A DNA stretch of 64,000 bases from Duganella levis (GCF_009857605.1 NZ_WWCT01000014.1:106462-170461), one strand, 5' to 3'. Positions 11,787 through 20,886 are shown, counted from the first letter of the stretch. Program-made: numbers and translations. The notes: generated by a model not told the origin, from the letters alone.

Positions 11787-12284
11787 ATGTTTCGCCGCAT
11801 GCGCTTCAACTCCTCCAATATCTCGCTCAAACGCCCCACTGCGGTCGGCGCCACCGACTTCCTGCGCCGCAACGACCGCATGGCCGCGTTGCTGCCGGCC
11901 ATCGAGCGCATGGCACGGCTGCAGAAGGATTGCGCCGACTGCCTGCCGGCCATGTTCAAGCATTGCGAGATCCTGGCGTTTGAGGACAGCCAGCTGATAC
12001 TGTCAGTGCCGACCACGGCGCTGGCGGCCAAGCTGAAGCAGCAATTACCAAAACTGCAAGACACGCTGGCGCGGCGCGGCTGGCAGGTCGCCGCCGTCAA
12101 GCTCAAGGTGCAGATGACCAAGGCGGTCGAGATCAAGGAAAAGATGCGGGCACTGGAACTGCCGCCGGCGGCGGTGGAAGCTTTCGATCAGCTCAGCAGC
12201 TCGCTGGAAGCCAGCCCGCAGAACAGCCAGCTGATCGACGCCGTAAAAGCCATGGTGGCGCGCCGCCGGGCGGGCGGCGGCTAA
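11787..12284 (+). CDS. dciA: DciA-like protein (DUF721), predicted replicative helicase loader
   Basis: Of about 165 residues, the N-terminal half carries the DUF721 fold: a helix (LLPAIERMARLQKDCADCLP), then strands around CEILAFEDSQLILSVPTTAL and a helix AKLKQQLPKLQDTLARRGW. DciA proteins load the DnaB helicase in bacteria lacking DnaC or DnaI. Location beside secA and lpxC is the usual place for dciA in proteobacteria and supports the call. The start is uncertain: ATG 11787 and ATG 11799 both lack a good ribosome site, and GTG 11769 overlaps its own. It converges on lpxC with four bases between stops. Confidence 0.78.
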   Translation: MFRRMRFNSSNISLKRPTAVGATDFLRRNDRMAALLPAIERMARLQKDCADCLPAMFKHCEILAFEDSQLILSVPTTALAAKLKQQLPKLQDTLARRGWQVAAVKLKVQMTKAVEIKEKMRALELPPAAVEAFDQLSSSLEASPQNSQLIDAVKAMVARRRAGGG

Positions 12285-12288
12285 CAAC

Positions 12289-13224
12289 TTAAGTTAGTGC
12301 CCACTCACGCGCCATCTGGCGCACGTAGGATTGCGGCGGAGCATCGTTGCTGTCGAATGTGACGATTTCGTAAGCGTCCGGATGCTTGAGCAACTCCAGC
12401 AGCAGCTGGTTGTTCAGCGCGTGGCCGGACTTGTGCGCTTCGTAGCTGGCCAGTAGCGGATGGCCGACCAGGTACAGGTCGCCAATCGCGTCGAGGATTT
12501 TGTGGCGCACGAACTCGTCTTCATAGCGCAGGCCGTCCGAATTCAGGATGCGGTATTCATCCATCACAATCGCGTTTTCCAGCGAACCGCCGCGCGCCAG
12601 GCCGATCCCGCGCAGCATTTCCACGTCCTGCATGAAGCCGAAGGTGCGCGCACGCGCAACGTCGTGCACGTAGGAGACATCGCCGAAATCCACATGCGCG
12701 CGCTGCTGCGTGCCGTCCACCGCCGGGTGGTTGAACTCGATGAAGAAGTCCAGCTTGAAGCCGTCATGCGGCAGCAGGCGGGCCCATTTTTCCTTGTCGC
12801 CCGTGCCTTCGCGGATTTCGACCGGCTTCAGCACGCGGATGAATTTCTTGGCCGCAGGCTGCTCCAGCACGCCAGCCTGTTGCAATAAGAATACGAAGGA
12901 CGACGCCGAGCCATCCATGATCGGGATTTCTTCGGCGCTGACTTCGATGTACAGATTGTCAATTCCGAGCCCGGCGCAGGCCGACATCAGATGCTCCACG
13001 GTGGAGACGCGCGCGCCATCCTTCACCAGCACCGAGGCCATGCGGGTATCCCCCACCGCCATCGCGCTCGACGGGAATTCCACGATCGGGTCGAGGTCGA
13101 CGCGGCGGAACACGATGCCGGTATCCGGCGCGGCCGGGCGCAAGGTCAGTTCCACCTTGGTGCCGGAGTGCAGGCCCACACCCGTGGTGCGGACCAGTTC
13201 TTTGATAGTGCGTTGTTTTAACAT
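12289..13224 (-). CDS. lpxC: UDP-3-O-acyl-N-acetylglucosamine deacetylase
   Basis: Zinc hydrolase for the committed step of lipid A synthesis. It is 311 residues from the ATG at 13224 ([10 protein letters not shown], the usual N-terminus). Zinc ligands are visible: H78 in VEHLMSA, and H241 and D245 in [10 protein letters not shown]. The catalytic histidine of [10 protein letters not shown] is also present. In many betaproteobacteria lpxC lies just downstream of ftsZ; here an accessory block of about 7.6 kb intervenes. The next gene upstream on this strand (DMT transporter) ends 23 bases away. Confidence 0.98.
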   Translation of the reverse strand: MLKQRTIKELVRTTGVGLHSGTKVELTLRPAAPDTGIVFRRVDLDPIVEFPSSAMAVGDTRMASVLVKDGARVSTVEHLMSACAGLGIDNLYIEVSAEEIPIMDGSASSFVFLLQQAGVLEQPAAKKFIRVLKPVEIREGTGDKEKWARLLPHDGFKLDFFIEFNHPAVDGTQQRAHVDFGDVSYVHDVARARTFGFMQDVEMLRGIGLARGGSLENAIVMDEYRILNSDGLRYEDEFVRHKILDAIGDLYLVGHPLLASYEAHKSGHALNNQLLLELLKHPDAYEIVTFDSNDAPPQSYVRQMAREWALT

Positions 13225-13247
13225 CAGGCGATTATAGCGAACTGTGG

Positions 13248-14090
13248 TCAAGGATGCTCGGCTTCAACATGGACCGCTTCGCGCCGCACCAGGTAGACGC
13301 CGCTGGCGATGATGATGCCGGCGCCCAGCAGCGTATAGCCGTCCGGCAGCGCCTGCCATAACAGCCAATCGATCGCCACGCCCCAGGCCAGCGCCGTGTA
13401 CTCGAACGGCGCCACGATCGACGCCTTGCCGGTGCTGAATGCCTTGGTAATGGCCAGCTGACCGAAGAAGCCGGATAAGGCCAGCGCCAGCAGTATCCAG
13501 CCATGCTCGGCGCGCACCGGCACCCAGATGTTGTACGACAGCGCCACCGCGCCAGCCGCCATCAGCGTCAGCAGCCAGAACATCATCGACTCGGTGCTGT
13601 CGGTGCGCGCCAGCACGCGCGCGCTGATGGCCGACACCGCATAGCAGGCCGCCGCCGCCAGAATTGCCAGGCCGCCCAGCGACAGAAAGCCCGTGCCTTC
13701 GGGCCGTAGCACCACCAGCACGCCCAGCAGCCCGACCGCGATCGCCACCCACTGGCCGGCCACCACGTGCTCTTTCAGCACCCACACCGACAGCGCCGTA
13801 ATCAGCGCCGGCGCGATGAAGAAGATCGAATACGCCTCGGCCAGCGACAGCGACTTCAGGCCATAGGCAAAGGTAGTCAGCATGGCGATGCCGAGTACGG
13901 CGCGGAACACGTGCATCGGCCAGCGCACGCGCAGCACCGTCTTGAACGCGCCGCGGTACAGCATGTAGCCGCACAGCAGCGGCAGCGAACTGAGCGAGCG
14001 CAGCGCCGTGACCTGCATGGCGGGGTAATGGGCGGACAGCAGCTTCATGCTGGTGTCCATGAACGAGAACATGGCAACCGCAGTCAGCAT
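13248..14090 (-). CDS. DMT-superfamily (EamA) transporter
   Basis: Inner-membrane protein of 280 residues with about ten hydrophobic segments in two EamA-like repeats (first ending near [13 protein letters not shown], second around [19 protein letters not shown]). Such proteins export small metabolites; the substrate is unknown. ATG 14090 is used as start, though it lacks a clear ribosome site. The frame stays open upstream as far as a TGA near 14153 with only a possible CTG, so the N-terminus may be longer. Confidence 0.85.
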   Translation of the reverse strand: MLTAVAMFSFMDTSMKLLSAHYPAMQVTALRSLSSLPLLCGYMLYRGAFKTVLRVRWPMHVFRAVLGIAMLTTFAYGLKSLSLAEAYSIFFIAPALITALSVWVLKEHVVAGQWVAIAVGLLGVLVVLRPEGTGFLSLGGLAILAAAACYAVSAISARVLARTDSTESMMFWLLTLMAAGAVALSYNIWVPVRAEHGWILLALALSGFFGQLAITKAFSTGKASIVAPFEYTALAWGVAIDWLLWQALPDGYTLLGAGIIIASGVYLVRREAVHVEAEHP

Positions 14091-14228
14091 CGCGTAGATG
14101 CTGTGCAGGTTTTCTTGACGACTGGACAGAGGAAGCTCCCGATGGAGAGAACGTCATCATGGCGACGCCCGGAGCCAGCACGGCGCGTGACGCCGTCGCT
14201 GCCATTATAGCAAGCGCTCCGTCGCGCT

Positions 14229-15197
14229 TCAGGCGGCGCGCAACTCGTCCAGCCCGGCGCTGGTGCTGATCACCGGCGCGTAGTGCAGCTCGCGCCGCGC
14301 CTTGCTGATGTCCAGCGTCACTTCGACCGCCATGGTGGCGTATTCCTGGCGCGTGATGGGCGGCTTGATGAGGCCACGGCTGAGCGCCGCCAGCACATCG
14401 CCGACAGCGGCCAGCTTGCGCAGCAGCGCGCGCGGCACGTTCTTGTCCGGCACGCTGAGACCTTGCGTGGCCAGCAGGCGCGAGATGAAATCGCGGAACA
14501 CCACCGGCTCGCCATCGGTGATGAAATACACGTGGCCGTTGGCGCCGTGCTGCAATGCCTTGTCGACGCCTTCGCACAGATTGGCGATGTGGGTGATGGA
14601 GGTGTGATAGTCGCCGCCGTCGATCCACGCCAGCTTGCCGGCGCGCGCGGCGGCTACCAGTTGCGGCAGCGCGGTGGTGTCGTCGCGTCCCCAGACAAAG
14701 CGCGGCCGCAGCACTACCACCGACATCGCCTCATTGGCGAAGGACAGCGCGATGCGCTCCGCTTCGGCCTTGGTGCGCGAGTAGCCGCCGGCCGGTTTGG
14801 ACGGAAATTCATGCTCTTCGGTGGCGTTGACCAGCGGCTCACCGTTCAGCAACACCGACTCGGTGCTGATGTGGATCACGCGCTGGATGCCGGCATGGCG
14901 CGCGGATGCCAACACATGACGCGTGCCGTCCAGATTGGTCTGCCGCTGCGCCGGCGTGCACCAGCCGTGGTTGGTGTCGGCAGCGGCATGGATCAGCGTG
15001 TCGCAGCCGTGCATGGCGCTGCTGAGCGATGGCAACAGCAGATCGCCCTGCTCCGCCGTGGCGCCGCAGGCCTGCACGGCCGCCGCCGCTTGCGCACTGC
15101 GGGCGAGTGCGATGACGGTGTCGCCGCGCGCGATGAAATGGCGGATCAGGTTGCGGCCCACATAGCCGCTGCCGCCGGTGATGAAGATGCGGCTCAT
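14229..15197 (-). CDS. NAD(P)-dependent epimerase/dehydratase, extended SDR
   Basis: Extended short-chain dehydrogenase of 322 residues. The N-terminal Rossmann motif ITGGSGYVGRNLIRHF and the catalytic Y-x-x-x-K (GGYSRTKAEAE) are present, with an upstream serine (HISTESVLLN). The overall look suggests an atypical SDR of the 3-beta-HSD or DihydroFlavonol-reductase type; the substrate is unknown. The ATG at 15197 overlaps the stop of the TetR gene by four bases (ATGA), so the two are translated together and the repressor probably controls this enzyme. Confidence 0.88.
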   Translation of the reverse strand: MSRIFITGGSGYVGRNLIRHFIARGDTVIALARSAQAAAAVQACGATAEQGDLLLPSLSSAMHGCDTLIHAAADTNHGWCTPAQRQTNLDGTRHVLASARHAGIQRVIHISTESVLLNGEPLVNATEEHEFPSKPAGGYSRTKAEAERIALSFANEAMSVVVLRPRFVWGRDDTTALPQLVAAARAGKLAWIDGGDYHTSITHIANLCEGVDKALQHGANGHVYFITDGEPVVFRDFISRLLATQGLSVPDKNVPRALLRKLAAVGDVLAALSRGLIKPPITRQEYATMAVEVTLDISKARRELHYAPVISTSAGLDELRAA

Positions 15198-15745
15198 CTG
15201 GCGTCCACCAACCAGTCGATGTCCGCAAGAACCTGCGCGCGCTGGGCGGCGGGCAAATGGTGCAGATCCATCGCCTCCAGCAGCTTCAAGCCTTCCAGTG
15301 CGAGGTAGGCCAGCAGCGCGCCGCGCGGATGAGCGGCGTCGGCCGCCACCTTGGCGATCACGGCCGCCTGATTTTCCTGCACCGTGGCGCGCAATTCGCG
15401 GTCCTGCGCCAGCGCGGCGCACAGGTTCAGCGCGGTAGCGCGGAACTCTTCCGGCAGCGGTTGCGCAGCGGCAGCGATGCGGCCTCGAATGGCGGCGCTT
15501 GGCACATCGCCCAAGCTGGCGGTGACGCCATCGTTAAACGCGTTATCGTTGCGCACGGCGCGCTCGACCACGGCCGCGATCAACGCCTGCTTGGATTTAA
15601 AGTCATACAGCACGCTGGCCTTGCTGATGCCCGCCAGCTCAGCAACGGACTCCAGCGTCAGCCGCGCCGCCCCATCCCGCGCCACCACCTTCTCGGCCGC
15701 ATCCAGAATCTGCTCCTGATCGATTACCCGCTTACGCCCCATCAC
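15194..15745 (-). CDS. TetR-family transcriptional regulator
   Basis: Regulator of 183 residues with the HTH near 26-48 (LTLESVAELAGISKASVLYD, then FKSKQAL). The C-terminal ligand domain is like TetR_C variants of unknown ligand. MMGRK gives two possible ATGs, at 15745 and 15742. It is followed with a four-base overlap by the epimerase and preceded at six bases by a large palindrome at 15751-15788, almost certainly its own operator, so autoregulation of the tetR-epimerase pair is likely. Confidence 0.92.
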   Translation of the reverse strand: MMGRKRVIDQEQILDAAEKVVARDGAARLTLESVAELAGISKASVLYDFKSKQALIAAVVERAVRNDNAFNDGVTASLGDVPSAAIRGRIAAAAQPLPEEFRATALNLCAALAQDRELRATVQENQAAVIAKVAADAAHPRGALLAYLALEGLKLLEAMDLHHLPAAQRAQVLADIDWLVDAR

Positions 15746-15750
15746 ATCCT

Positions 15751-15788
15751 CGATAATTTATATCCAACCGGTCGGATATTAATTATCG
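15751..15788. promoter_or_regulatory. 38-base palindromic TetR operator
   Basis: Near-perfect palindrome centred at 15769/15770. Each 19-base half reads CGATAATT-x-ATATCC-x-ACC, and only two pairs mismatch. The inner core is ATCCAACCGGTCGGAT. It begins six bases upstream of the TetR start and ends 12 bases before the XRE gene's stop, so it covers the only space available for the tetR promoter. Confidence 0.8.
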
Positions 15789-15800
15789 GGCGTTTGTTTG

Positions 15801-16571
15801 TCAAGCAGGCAGCAGCATCACCAGCTTCAGATCGTGGCGCTTGGCCAGGTGCAGCGTGACCTGGTTGAAGCTGAGTTCGCCCATGCTGGGATGCTGGAAA
15901 CGGCGCAGCCCGCCCTCGCGGCTGACCACGTCCTGCAGCGGCCACAGCGCGCGGAATTCGGCGCTGTCCTGCGACAGATCGGCGATCAATGAGGCCAACG
16001 GTTGCTGGCCGGCGTGCCGGCCGATGTCGGCGCGGAATTCGGCGACCAGCCGGCGCGCACGGTCTTCCCAGTCGACAATCAGGCCGCGCGCGGCGGCGCT
16101 GCGGAACATGAAGCGCAGCAGGTTGGGCCGCGCCGACGACGAGGCCACATCCAGCCAGCCGCCGAACAGCGCCGCCGCGTGGGCGTTCCAGGCCACCGCG
16201 TCCCACTGCCGGTCCAGCATGTAGGCCGGCGCATCGATGGCGGCGACGATATCGTCCAGCGACTCGCCGTCAGGCGCCGCCTCCGCATCGTGCTGCGGGT
16301 CCAGCCGCTCGGCCAGGCTGAACAGATAGCTGCGCTCGGCAGCGCTCAGGTGCAGCACCTCGGCCATGCGCGCCAGCAGCTTGCCGGACGCCGACACCTC
16401 CCTGCCCTGCTCCAGCCACGTCAGCCAGGTCGGGCTGACATCGCACAGCTGCGCCAGTTCCTCGCGCCGCAGGCCCGGTGTGCGGCGGCGGCCGCCGGCC
16501 GGCAAGCCGACGCTTTCCGGCGTGATGCGCTCGCGATGCGCGCGGATGAAATCGCCAAGCTTGTCTTGCAT
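15801..16571 (-). CDS. XRE-type regulator with MmyB-like ligand domain
   Basis: DNA-binding protein of 256 residues: a helix-turn-helix at about 33-60 (RREELAQLCDVSPTWLTWLE) and a C-terminal MmyB-like domain (AYMLDRQWDAVAWNAHAAAL). In that family the C-terminal domain is PAS-like and can bind small molecules such as fatty acids. It is divergent from a methyltransferase gene; the 94 bases between them hold two copies of CAGGATAAA, likely its binding sites. From memory, this family often stands opposite the gene it controls. Confidence 0.9.
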   Translation of the reverse strand: MQDKLGDFIRAHRERITPESVGLPAGGRRRTPGLRREELAQLCDVSPTWLTWLEQGREVSASGKLLARMAEVLHLSAAERSYLFSLAERLDPQHDAEAAPDGESLDDIVAAIDAPAYMLDRQWDAVAWNAHAAALFGGWLDVASSSARPNLLRFMFRSAAARGLIVDWEDRARRLVAEFRADIGRHAGQQPLASLIADLSQDSAEFRALWPLQDVVSREGGLRRFQHPSMGELSFNQVTLHLAKRHDLKLVMLLPA

Positions 16572-16586
16572 GGTAGTCCCTTATAC

Positions 16587-16618
16587 CAGGATAAATCCTT
16601 GTCTTGTTACAGGATAAA
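16587..16618. promoter_or_regulatory. paired CAGGATAAA sites between XRE and methyltransferase genes
   Basis: Two direct copies of CAGGATAAA at 16587-16595 and 16610-16618, 23 bases apart, about two helix turns. The first is also part of a small palindrome AGGAT-AA-ATCCT. Position in a divergent promoter next to an XRE regulator suggests an operator. Confidence 0.5.
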
Positions 16619-16665
16619 AACCCACCTATTCTGCCCTGACTGATCCCACTTTTGGAGAAAACATC

Positions 16666-17433
16666 ATGCAACAGCAAGCCGTTGTCGCCCGGCAGTTCGG
16701 CAATACCGCCAGCGCCTACCTGACCAGCACGGTCCACTCGCAAGGAGCCGACCTTGTACAATTGCGCGCGATCGCCGCCGCCGTGCCAAAGCCGCCGGTG
16801 GTGCTGGACCTGGGCTGCGGCGCCGGCCACGCCAGCTTTGCGGTGGCGCCGGTGGCGGCATCGGTGACGGCGTTCGATCTGTCGCCGGAAATGCTGTCCG
16901 TGGTGGCCAACGCGGCGCGTGATCGTGGCCTCGGCAACATCGGCACGCAGCAGGGCAACGTCGCCAGCCTGCCGTTTGCCGACGCCTCTTTCTGCATGGT
17001 GGTGACGCGCTTTTCGGCCCACCACTGGCTGGATGTGCCGGCCGCGCTGCGCGAAGTAAAGCGCGTGCTGAAGCCGCGCGGCGTGTTCGTCATCATCGAC
17101 GTCACCGCGCCGGAAATGCCGCTGCACGACACCACGCTGCAAGCGGTGGAACTGTTGCGCGACGGCTCGCACGTGCGCGACTACCGGCCTTCGGAATGGA
17201 CGAAGATGCTGGATGACGCCGGCTTCACGAGCGAGCGCGTCAACGACTGGAAGCTGGACATGAAGTTCGACGACTGGACCGCGCGCATGCGCACGCCGGC
17301 CGAGCGCGTCGCCGCCATCCGCAGCCTGTTCCGCACCGCACCGGAGGAAACGCGCGACTACTTCGCCGTGCAGGCCGACGATTCCTTCACCATCGACGCC
17401 ACGCTGTTCAAGGCTGCGCAGCGGCCGCAATGA
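16666..17433 (+). CDS. class I SAM-dependent methyltransferase
   Basis: Of 255 residues, with motif [13 protein letters not shown] near 46-57, motif [10 protein letters not shown], and the post-motif region [20 protein letters not shown] typical of UbiE/Coq5-like and Methyltransf_11 enzymes. Substrate unknown; a small-molecule or quinone-like acceptor is plausible. GGAGA lies upstream of ATG 16666. It is divergent from the XRE regulator and converges on a LysR gene, with the stops overlapping by 26 bases. Confidence 0.9.
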   Translation: MQQQAVVARQFGNTASAYLTSTVHSQGADLVQLRAIAAAVPKPPVVLDLGCGAGHASFAVAPVAASVTAFDLSPEMLSVVANAARDRGLGNIGTQQGNVASLPFADASFCMVVTRFSAHHWLDVPAALREVKRVLKPRGVFVIIDVTAPEMPLHDTTLQAVELLRDGSHVRDYRPSEWTKMLDDAGFTSERVNDWKLDMKFDDWTARMRTPAERVAAIRSLFRTAPEETRDYFAVQADDSFTIDATLFKAAQRPQ

Positions 17434-18358
17434 CGGCGTCCCACGGCGTCTGTTCCGGGAACACGGTGTCGAGGAAACTGAGGAAAGCCTTGACGTTGGG
17501 ATTGCCGCGCCGGCTTTGCGGCCACAGCGCGGTAATGGTCGAACGGTCGACCGCGTAGTCGGCCAGCACCGGCACCAGCTCGCCGCGCGCTACGTAACGG
17601 GCAGCCACATAGGTCGGCGACATGCCGATGCCGCCCTGCCCCGCCACCATCTCGGCGACGGCGTCGCTGGCGTTGACGACCGCCCAGCTGGATGGCGTCA
17701 CTTCCATCACGCGGCCATGCAGCATGAAGGGCCACTTCAGCAACTGCCCCGAGCTTTGGAAGCGGAAGTTGACGCAATCATGCTGCGCCAGATCGTCCGG
17801 ATGCTGCGGCGTGCCGCGTGCCGCCAGGTAGGCCGGCGAAGCAAATGCACACAGCCGGTGCGGCGCCAGCCGGCGCGAGATCAGGCGCGAATCCGCCAGG
17901 TCGCCGACGCGGATGGCGACGTCAATGCCTTCCTTGATCAGGTCGACAAACTCGTCGCCCAGGCGCAGGTCGATGGATAGCTTGGGAAAGCGCTGCTTCA
18001 GCAAGGCCATCTGCGGCACCAGGATCTGCGTGCCGATCGGCAGCGGCGCGGCGACCCGCAACGTGCCGGCCGGCTCAGCCTTGGCGCTCAGCACCGCCTG
18101 CTCGATTTCCTCCGCCTCGCGCAGCAAGCGCAGCGCGCGCTCGTGCAGGTCGCGTCCCTCGGCGGTCAAGGTCAGCGAACGCGTGGTGCGCGTGAACAGC
18201 GACAGTCCCAACTGATGCTCCAGCCGCTGCACGCTCTTACTGACCGCCGACGGCGAGATCGCCAGCGAACGTGCCGCAGCCGTATAGCTGCCCAGCGACG
18301 CCGCGCGCGCAAAGGCAATCAATCCCGTCAACCGTTCCAGTCCAATTTGTGCCGTCAT
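17408..18358 (-). CDS. LysR-family transcriptional regulator
   Basis: Of 316 residues: an N-terminal winged HTH ([20 protein letters not shown] at about 23-42) and a periplasmic-binding-like effector domain from about 95 ([12 protein letters not shown]). It belongs to the subgroup of LysR proteins that usually control neighbouring oxidoreductases. It is divergent from an SDR gene across 102 bases, which suggests that gene, and perhaps the FAH-family gene after it, as target. Confidence 0.93.
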   Translation of the reverse strand: MTAQIGLERLTGLIAFARAASLGSYTAAARSLAISPSAVSKSVQRLEHQLGLSLFTRTTRSLTLTAEGRDLHERALRLLREAEEIEQAVLSAKAEPAGTLRVAAPLPIGTQILVPQMALLKQRFPKLSIDLRLGDEFVDLIKEGIDVAIRVGDLADSRLISRRLAPHRLCAFASPAYLAARGTPQHPDDLAQHDCVNFRFQSSGQLLKWPFMLHGRVMEVTPSSWAVVNASDAVAEMVAGQGGIGMSPTYVAARYVARGELVPVLADYAVDRSTITALWPQSRRGNPNVKAFLSFLDTVFPEQTPWDAVIAAAAQP

Positions 18359-18386
18359 GGCATGATTAAAACGAATCCTAGCCGCA

Positions 18387-18415
18387 TTGTCAAACTTATG
18401 GCATCAACCTAATCT
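18387..18415 (+). promoter_or_regulatory. candidate promoter of the SDR gene
   Basis: TTGTCA (18387-18392), a 17-base spacer and TAATCT (18410-18415). The -35 is good and the -10 is weak, as expected for an activator-dependent LysR-controlled promoter. Confidence 0.35.
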
Positions 18416-18460
18416 TGTTCCTGTCAGCGCCGAGCGCGCTAAATTCCAGGAGCAAACAAC

Positions 18461-19192
18461 ATGAGCAACCTCTTCAACGAACTGCAAGGCAAAACCGTCC
18501 TGATCGTCGGCGGCACTTCCGGCATCGGCCTGTCGGCAGCCATCCAGGCCAAGGCGGCCGGCGCGGCCGTCATCGTCACCGGCTTCGACGTCGGGCGCGC
18601 TGCCGGCGTTGCAGCCGAACATGGTTTCGCCGGCTATCGCGCGTTCGATGTCACGCGGGCGGAATCGGCGGCGCCGGCACTGGCCGACATTCCTGCGGTC
18701 GACCATCTTGTGCTACTGGCCGGCAGCTTCGTCACCGGCAGCGTGCTGCAGACCGAGCTGCCGCATCTGCAACGCGCCTTTGACGAACGGCTGTGGGCCG
18801 CCGTGCACATCATCCGCGCCCTGGGCGACCGCCTCGCCGCCGCAGCATCGATCACCTTCATCTCCGGCATGCTGGCCGACCGGCCGAACGCTCACGGCAC
18901 CGCCATCCTGGCCTCGGCCAGCGCGGCAATGGAAGCCTTCGCGCGCGGCCTGGCGCTGGAGCTGGCGCCGCGCCGCGTCAACACGCTGTCGCCCGGCCCG
19001 ATCAACACACCGCTGTTCGACAAGGCGCTGGGCGCCGGCCGCGACGCCTATGTCGCCAACCTGGAAGCGACGCTGCCGCTGCACCGTCTCGGCAACGCCG
19101 ACGAAGCCGGCGCCGCCGTGCTGTTCCTGATGGCCAACGGCTACATGAACGGCGCCACGCTGCATGTCGACGGCGGGGTCCGCCTGGTCTGA
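18461..19192 (+). CDS. SDR-family protein with degenerate active site
   Basis: Of 243 residues, a short-chain dehydrogenase fold with the cofactor motif VGGTSGIG (16-23) and C-terminal NTLSPGPINTPLF. Where the catalytic Y-x-x-x-K should be, the protein reads L150-x-x-x-S154 within TAILASASAAMEAFARGLAL, so the usual tyrosine and lysine are absent. From memory, a subgroup of bacterial SDR proteins next to LysR regulators shares this loss. Activity may be altered or absent. CAGGAG precedes the ATG. It is divergent from LysR and followed after 69 bases by the FAH gene. Confidence 0.88.
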   Translation: MSNLFNELQGKTVLIVGGTSGIGLSAAIQAKAAGAAVIVTGFDVGRAAGVAAEHGFAGYRAFDVTRAESAAPALADIPAVDHLVLLAGSFVTGSVLQTELPHLQRAFDERLWAAVHIIRALGDRLAAAASITFISGMLADRPNAHGTAILASASAAMEAFARGLALELAPRRVNTLSPGPINTPLFDKALGAGRDAYVANLEATLPLHRLGNADEAGAAVLFLMANGYMNGATLHVDGGVRLV

Positions 19193-19261
19193 CAAGGGCC
19201 CGCATGCGCCTGCCAGTTGACATGGCATACTATGCTCCAACACTCACACCAGGAGACAGGC

Positions 19262-20329
19262 ATGCAGGGAAATCGTCGTAATTTTCTCAAGCTGGGCGCC
19301 ACCAGCGCAGCGGTTGGCGTTTTGGGGCAGGCGGCTGCGGCCGACATCGAAGCACCACAGGTCGGCGCCATCGCGCCGCTGGCGGCCAAGCTGGGCCTGC
19401 GCCTGGTCACCTTCGCGCCGGGTCCGCAGGACAAGCCGCGTGTCGGCGTCGTGTTCGATGATGGCCAGGTGATCGATATCGGCGCCGAAGCCAAGCGGCA
19501 AAAGGTCAAGCTGGCGTTCGATCCCGATTCCATGCTGTCGCTGATCGACAGCGGCGACCAGGGCCTGGTGCAGGTGCATGCGCTGGCCGAACGCGCCGCC
19601 CTGCTGCGCATCATGCGTCCCACCGTCAACCACGTGCGGCTGCTGTCGCCGATTCCGCGACCGCGCGCCAACATCTATGCGGTCGGTTGGAATTACCTCG
19701 ATCATTTTGAAGAAGGCAAAGCGGCGCGGGTCGACCGCGTGGTGACGGAATATCCGGCCAATCCGGTGTTCTTCACCAAGGGCGTCAACACCATGAACGG
19801 CCCGTTCGACACCATCCCCTTCGACGCCAGCAACTCCACGCAGGTGGACTGGGAAGCAGAACTGGCGGTGGTCATCGGCCGTGGCGGACGCAACATCAAG
19901 GAAGAGCAGGCGATGAACCACGTGTTCGGCTACGCCGTCTACAACGACACCACCGCCCGCGACGTCCAGCAGAAGCGCCACGGCGGCCAATGGTTCAAAG
20001 GCAAAAGCCTGGACGGTTATGGCCCGATGGGACCGTGGATCGTCACGGCGGCCGGCTTGAATCTGGACGACGCCCGCGTCATCAGCCGCGTCAACGGCGT
20101 GGAGAAACAGAACGCCAGCTACAAGCAGATGTACTTCAAGATTCCGCGCGTGATCGCCGAACTGTCGCGCGGCATGACGCTGGAAGCGGGCGACATCATC
20201 ACCACGGGCACGCCGTCCGGCGTCGGTTTCAGCCGCAAGCCGCCGGAATTCATGAAGCCCGGCGACGTGATGGAAACCGAAGTCACCGGCATCGGCATCA
20301 TCCGCAACGTCATCAAGGCGGAAGGCTAG
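19262..20329 (+). CDS. fumarylacetoacetate hydrolase-family protein with Tat signal
   Basis: Of 355 residues. The N-terminus reads GNRRNFLKLGATSAAVG, a twin-arginine signal, followed by a leader cut near AAA-D. The C-terminal FAH domain carries the metal-ligand pattern WEAELAVVIG and VYNDTTARDVQ, with GDIITTGTPSGVG near the end. FAH proteins hydrolyse or decarboxylate 2-oxo or acylpyruvate compounds and are usually cytoplasmic; an exported one is unusual. AGGAGA lies six bases before ATG 19262. It is probably co-regulated with the SDR gene upstream. Confidence 0.88.
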   Translation: MQGNRRNFLKLGATSAAVGVLGQAAAADIEAPQVGAIAPLAAKLGLRLVTFAPGPQDKPRVGVVFDDGQVIDIGAEAKRQKVKLAFDPDSMLSLIDSGDQGLVQVHALAERAALLRIMRPTVNHVRLLSPIPRPRANIYAVGWNYLDHFEEGKAARVDRVVTEYPANPVFFTKGVNTMNGPFDTIPFDASNSTQVDWEAELAVVIGRGGRNIKEEQAMNHVFGYAVYNDTTARDVQQKRHGGQWFKGKSLDGYGPMGPWIVTAAGLNLDDARVISRVNGVEKQNASYKQMYFKIPRVIAELSRGMTLEAGDIITTGTPSGVGFSRKPPEFMKPGDVMETEVTGIGIIRNVIKAEG

Positions 20330-20406
20330 TTTAGTTGCTGCAAATCAAAATTATTCGGTCATACGGATGACATGATGAGCTTCCCTGTTTCCACATGGAG
20401 CACGTC

Positions 20407-20853
20407 ATGTCCAACTGTCAGAATTGCGGCGCGGAGAATCTCGCGGCCTTGGTCAACTGCACCGCTTGCGGAACAACCATGCCGCCAGCCGATCTGCCGG
20501 ACGACATTTCGCAAATATGGCGCATACGCTTTGATTTGATCGAAAAGGCCGGCGGCCCTGGCCTGCCGATGCGGCAGCAACTCGGCTTTGGCGAACACTT
20601 CCGCATGACCTGGAATATTTGGGCGTTTCTCTTCGGCCCGCTGTACTTCCTCGTCAAAGGCATGTGGCGCAAAGCGCTGGTCTACTGGTTGCTGGGTTTT
20701 GTGCCACTCATGCTGATTGATTTGGCGTCGCCAGACAACGAATTGGGTTCACTGAAATTTGGCGTCAACATCGCAGCAGCGGCATGGTGCATGCTGCGCT
20801 CCAACACCGACTACTATCGCAAGCTGGTCTTGAAGGACAACGGCTGGTGGTAA
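20407..20853 (+). CDS. zinc-ribbon DUF2628-like membrane protein
   Basis: Of 148 residues. The N-terminal zinc ribbon has four cysteines (CQNCGAENLAALVNCTACG). A middle segment HFRMTWNIWAFLFGPLYFLV is typical of DUF2628, with two further membrane segments near 95-135. Role unknown. ATG 20407 is chosen because GGAG lies eight bases before it; an in-frame start at 20395 is less likely. It converges on the peroxiredoxin gene through a shared terminator. Confidence 0.82.
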   Translation: MSNCQNCGAENLAALVNCTACGTTMPPADLPDDISQIWRIRFDLIEKAGGPGLPMRQQLGFGEHFRMTWNIWAFLFGPLYFLVKGMWRKALVYWLLGFVPLMLIDLASPDNELGSLKFGVNIAAAAWCMLRSNTDYYRKLVLKDNGWW

Positions 20854-20859
20854 AAAAAA

Positions 20860-20878
20860 ACGGCGCCACTGGCGCCGT
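20860..20878. terminator. bidirectional terminator, DUF2628 gene / peroxiredoxin
   Basis: Stem ACGGCGCC / GGCGCCGT with loop ACT, preceded on the plus strand by a run of nine A, which is a T tract for the minus strand. It therefore ends the peroxiredoxin transcript well, and the convergent DUF2628 transcript less efficiently. Confidence 0.8.
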
Positions 20879-20886
20879 CTTCCTGA

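Noticed and set aside
19217..19236. TTGACA followed by TATGCT before the FAH gene, looking like a promoter
   Set aside because: The spacer is only eight bases, too short for sigma-70.
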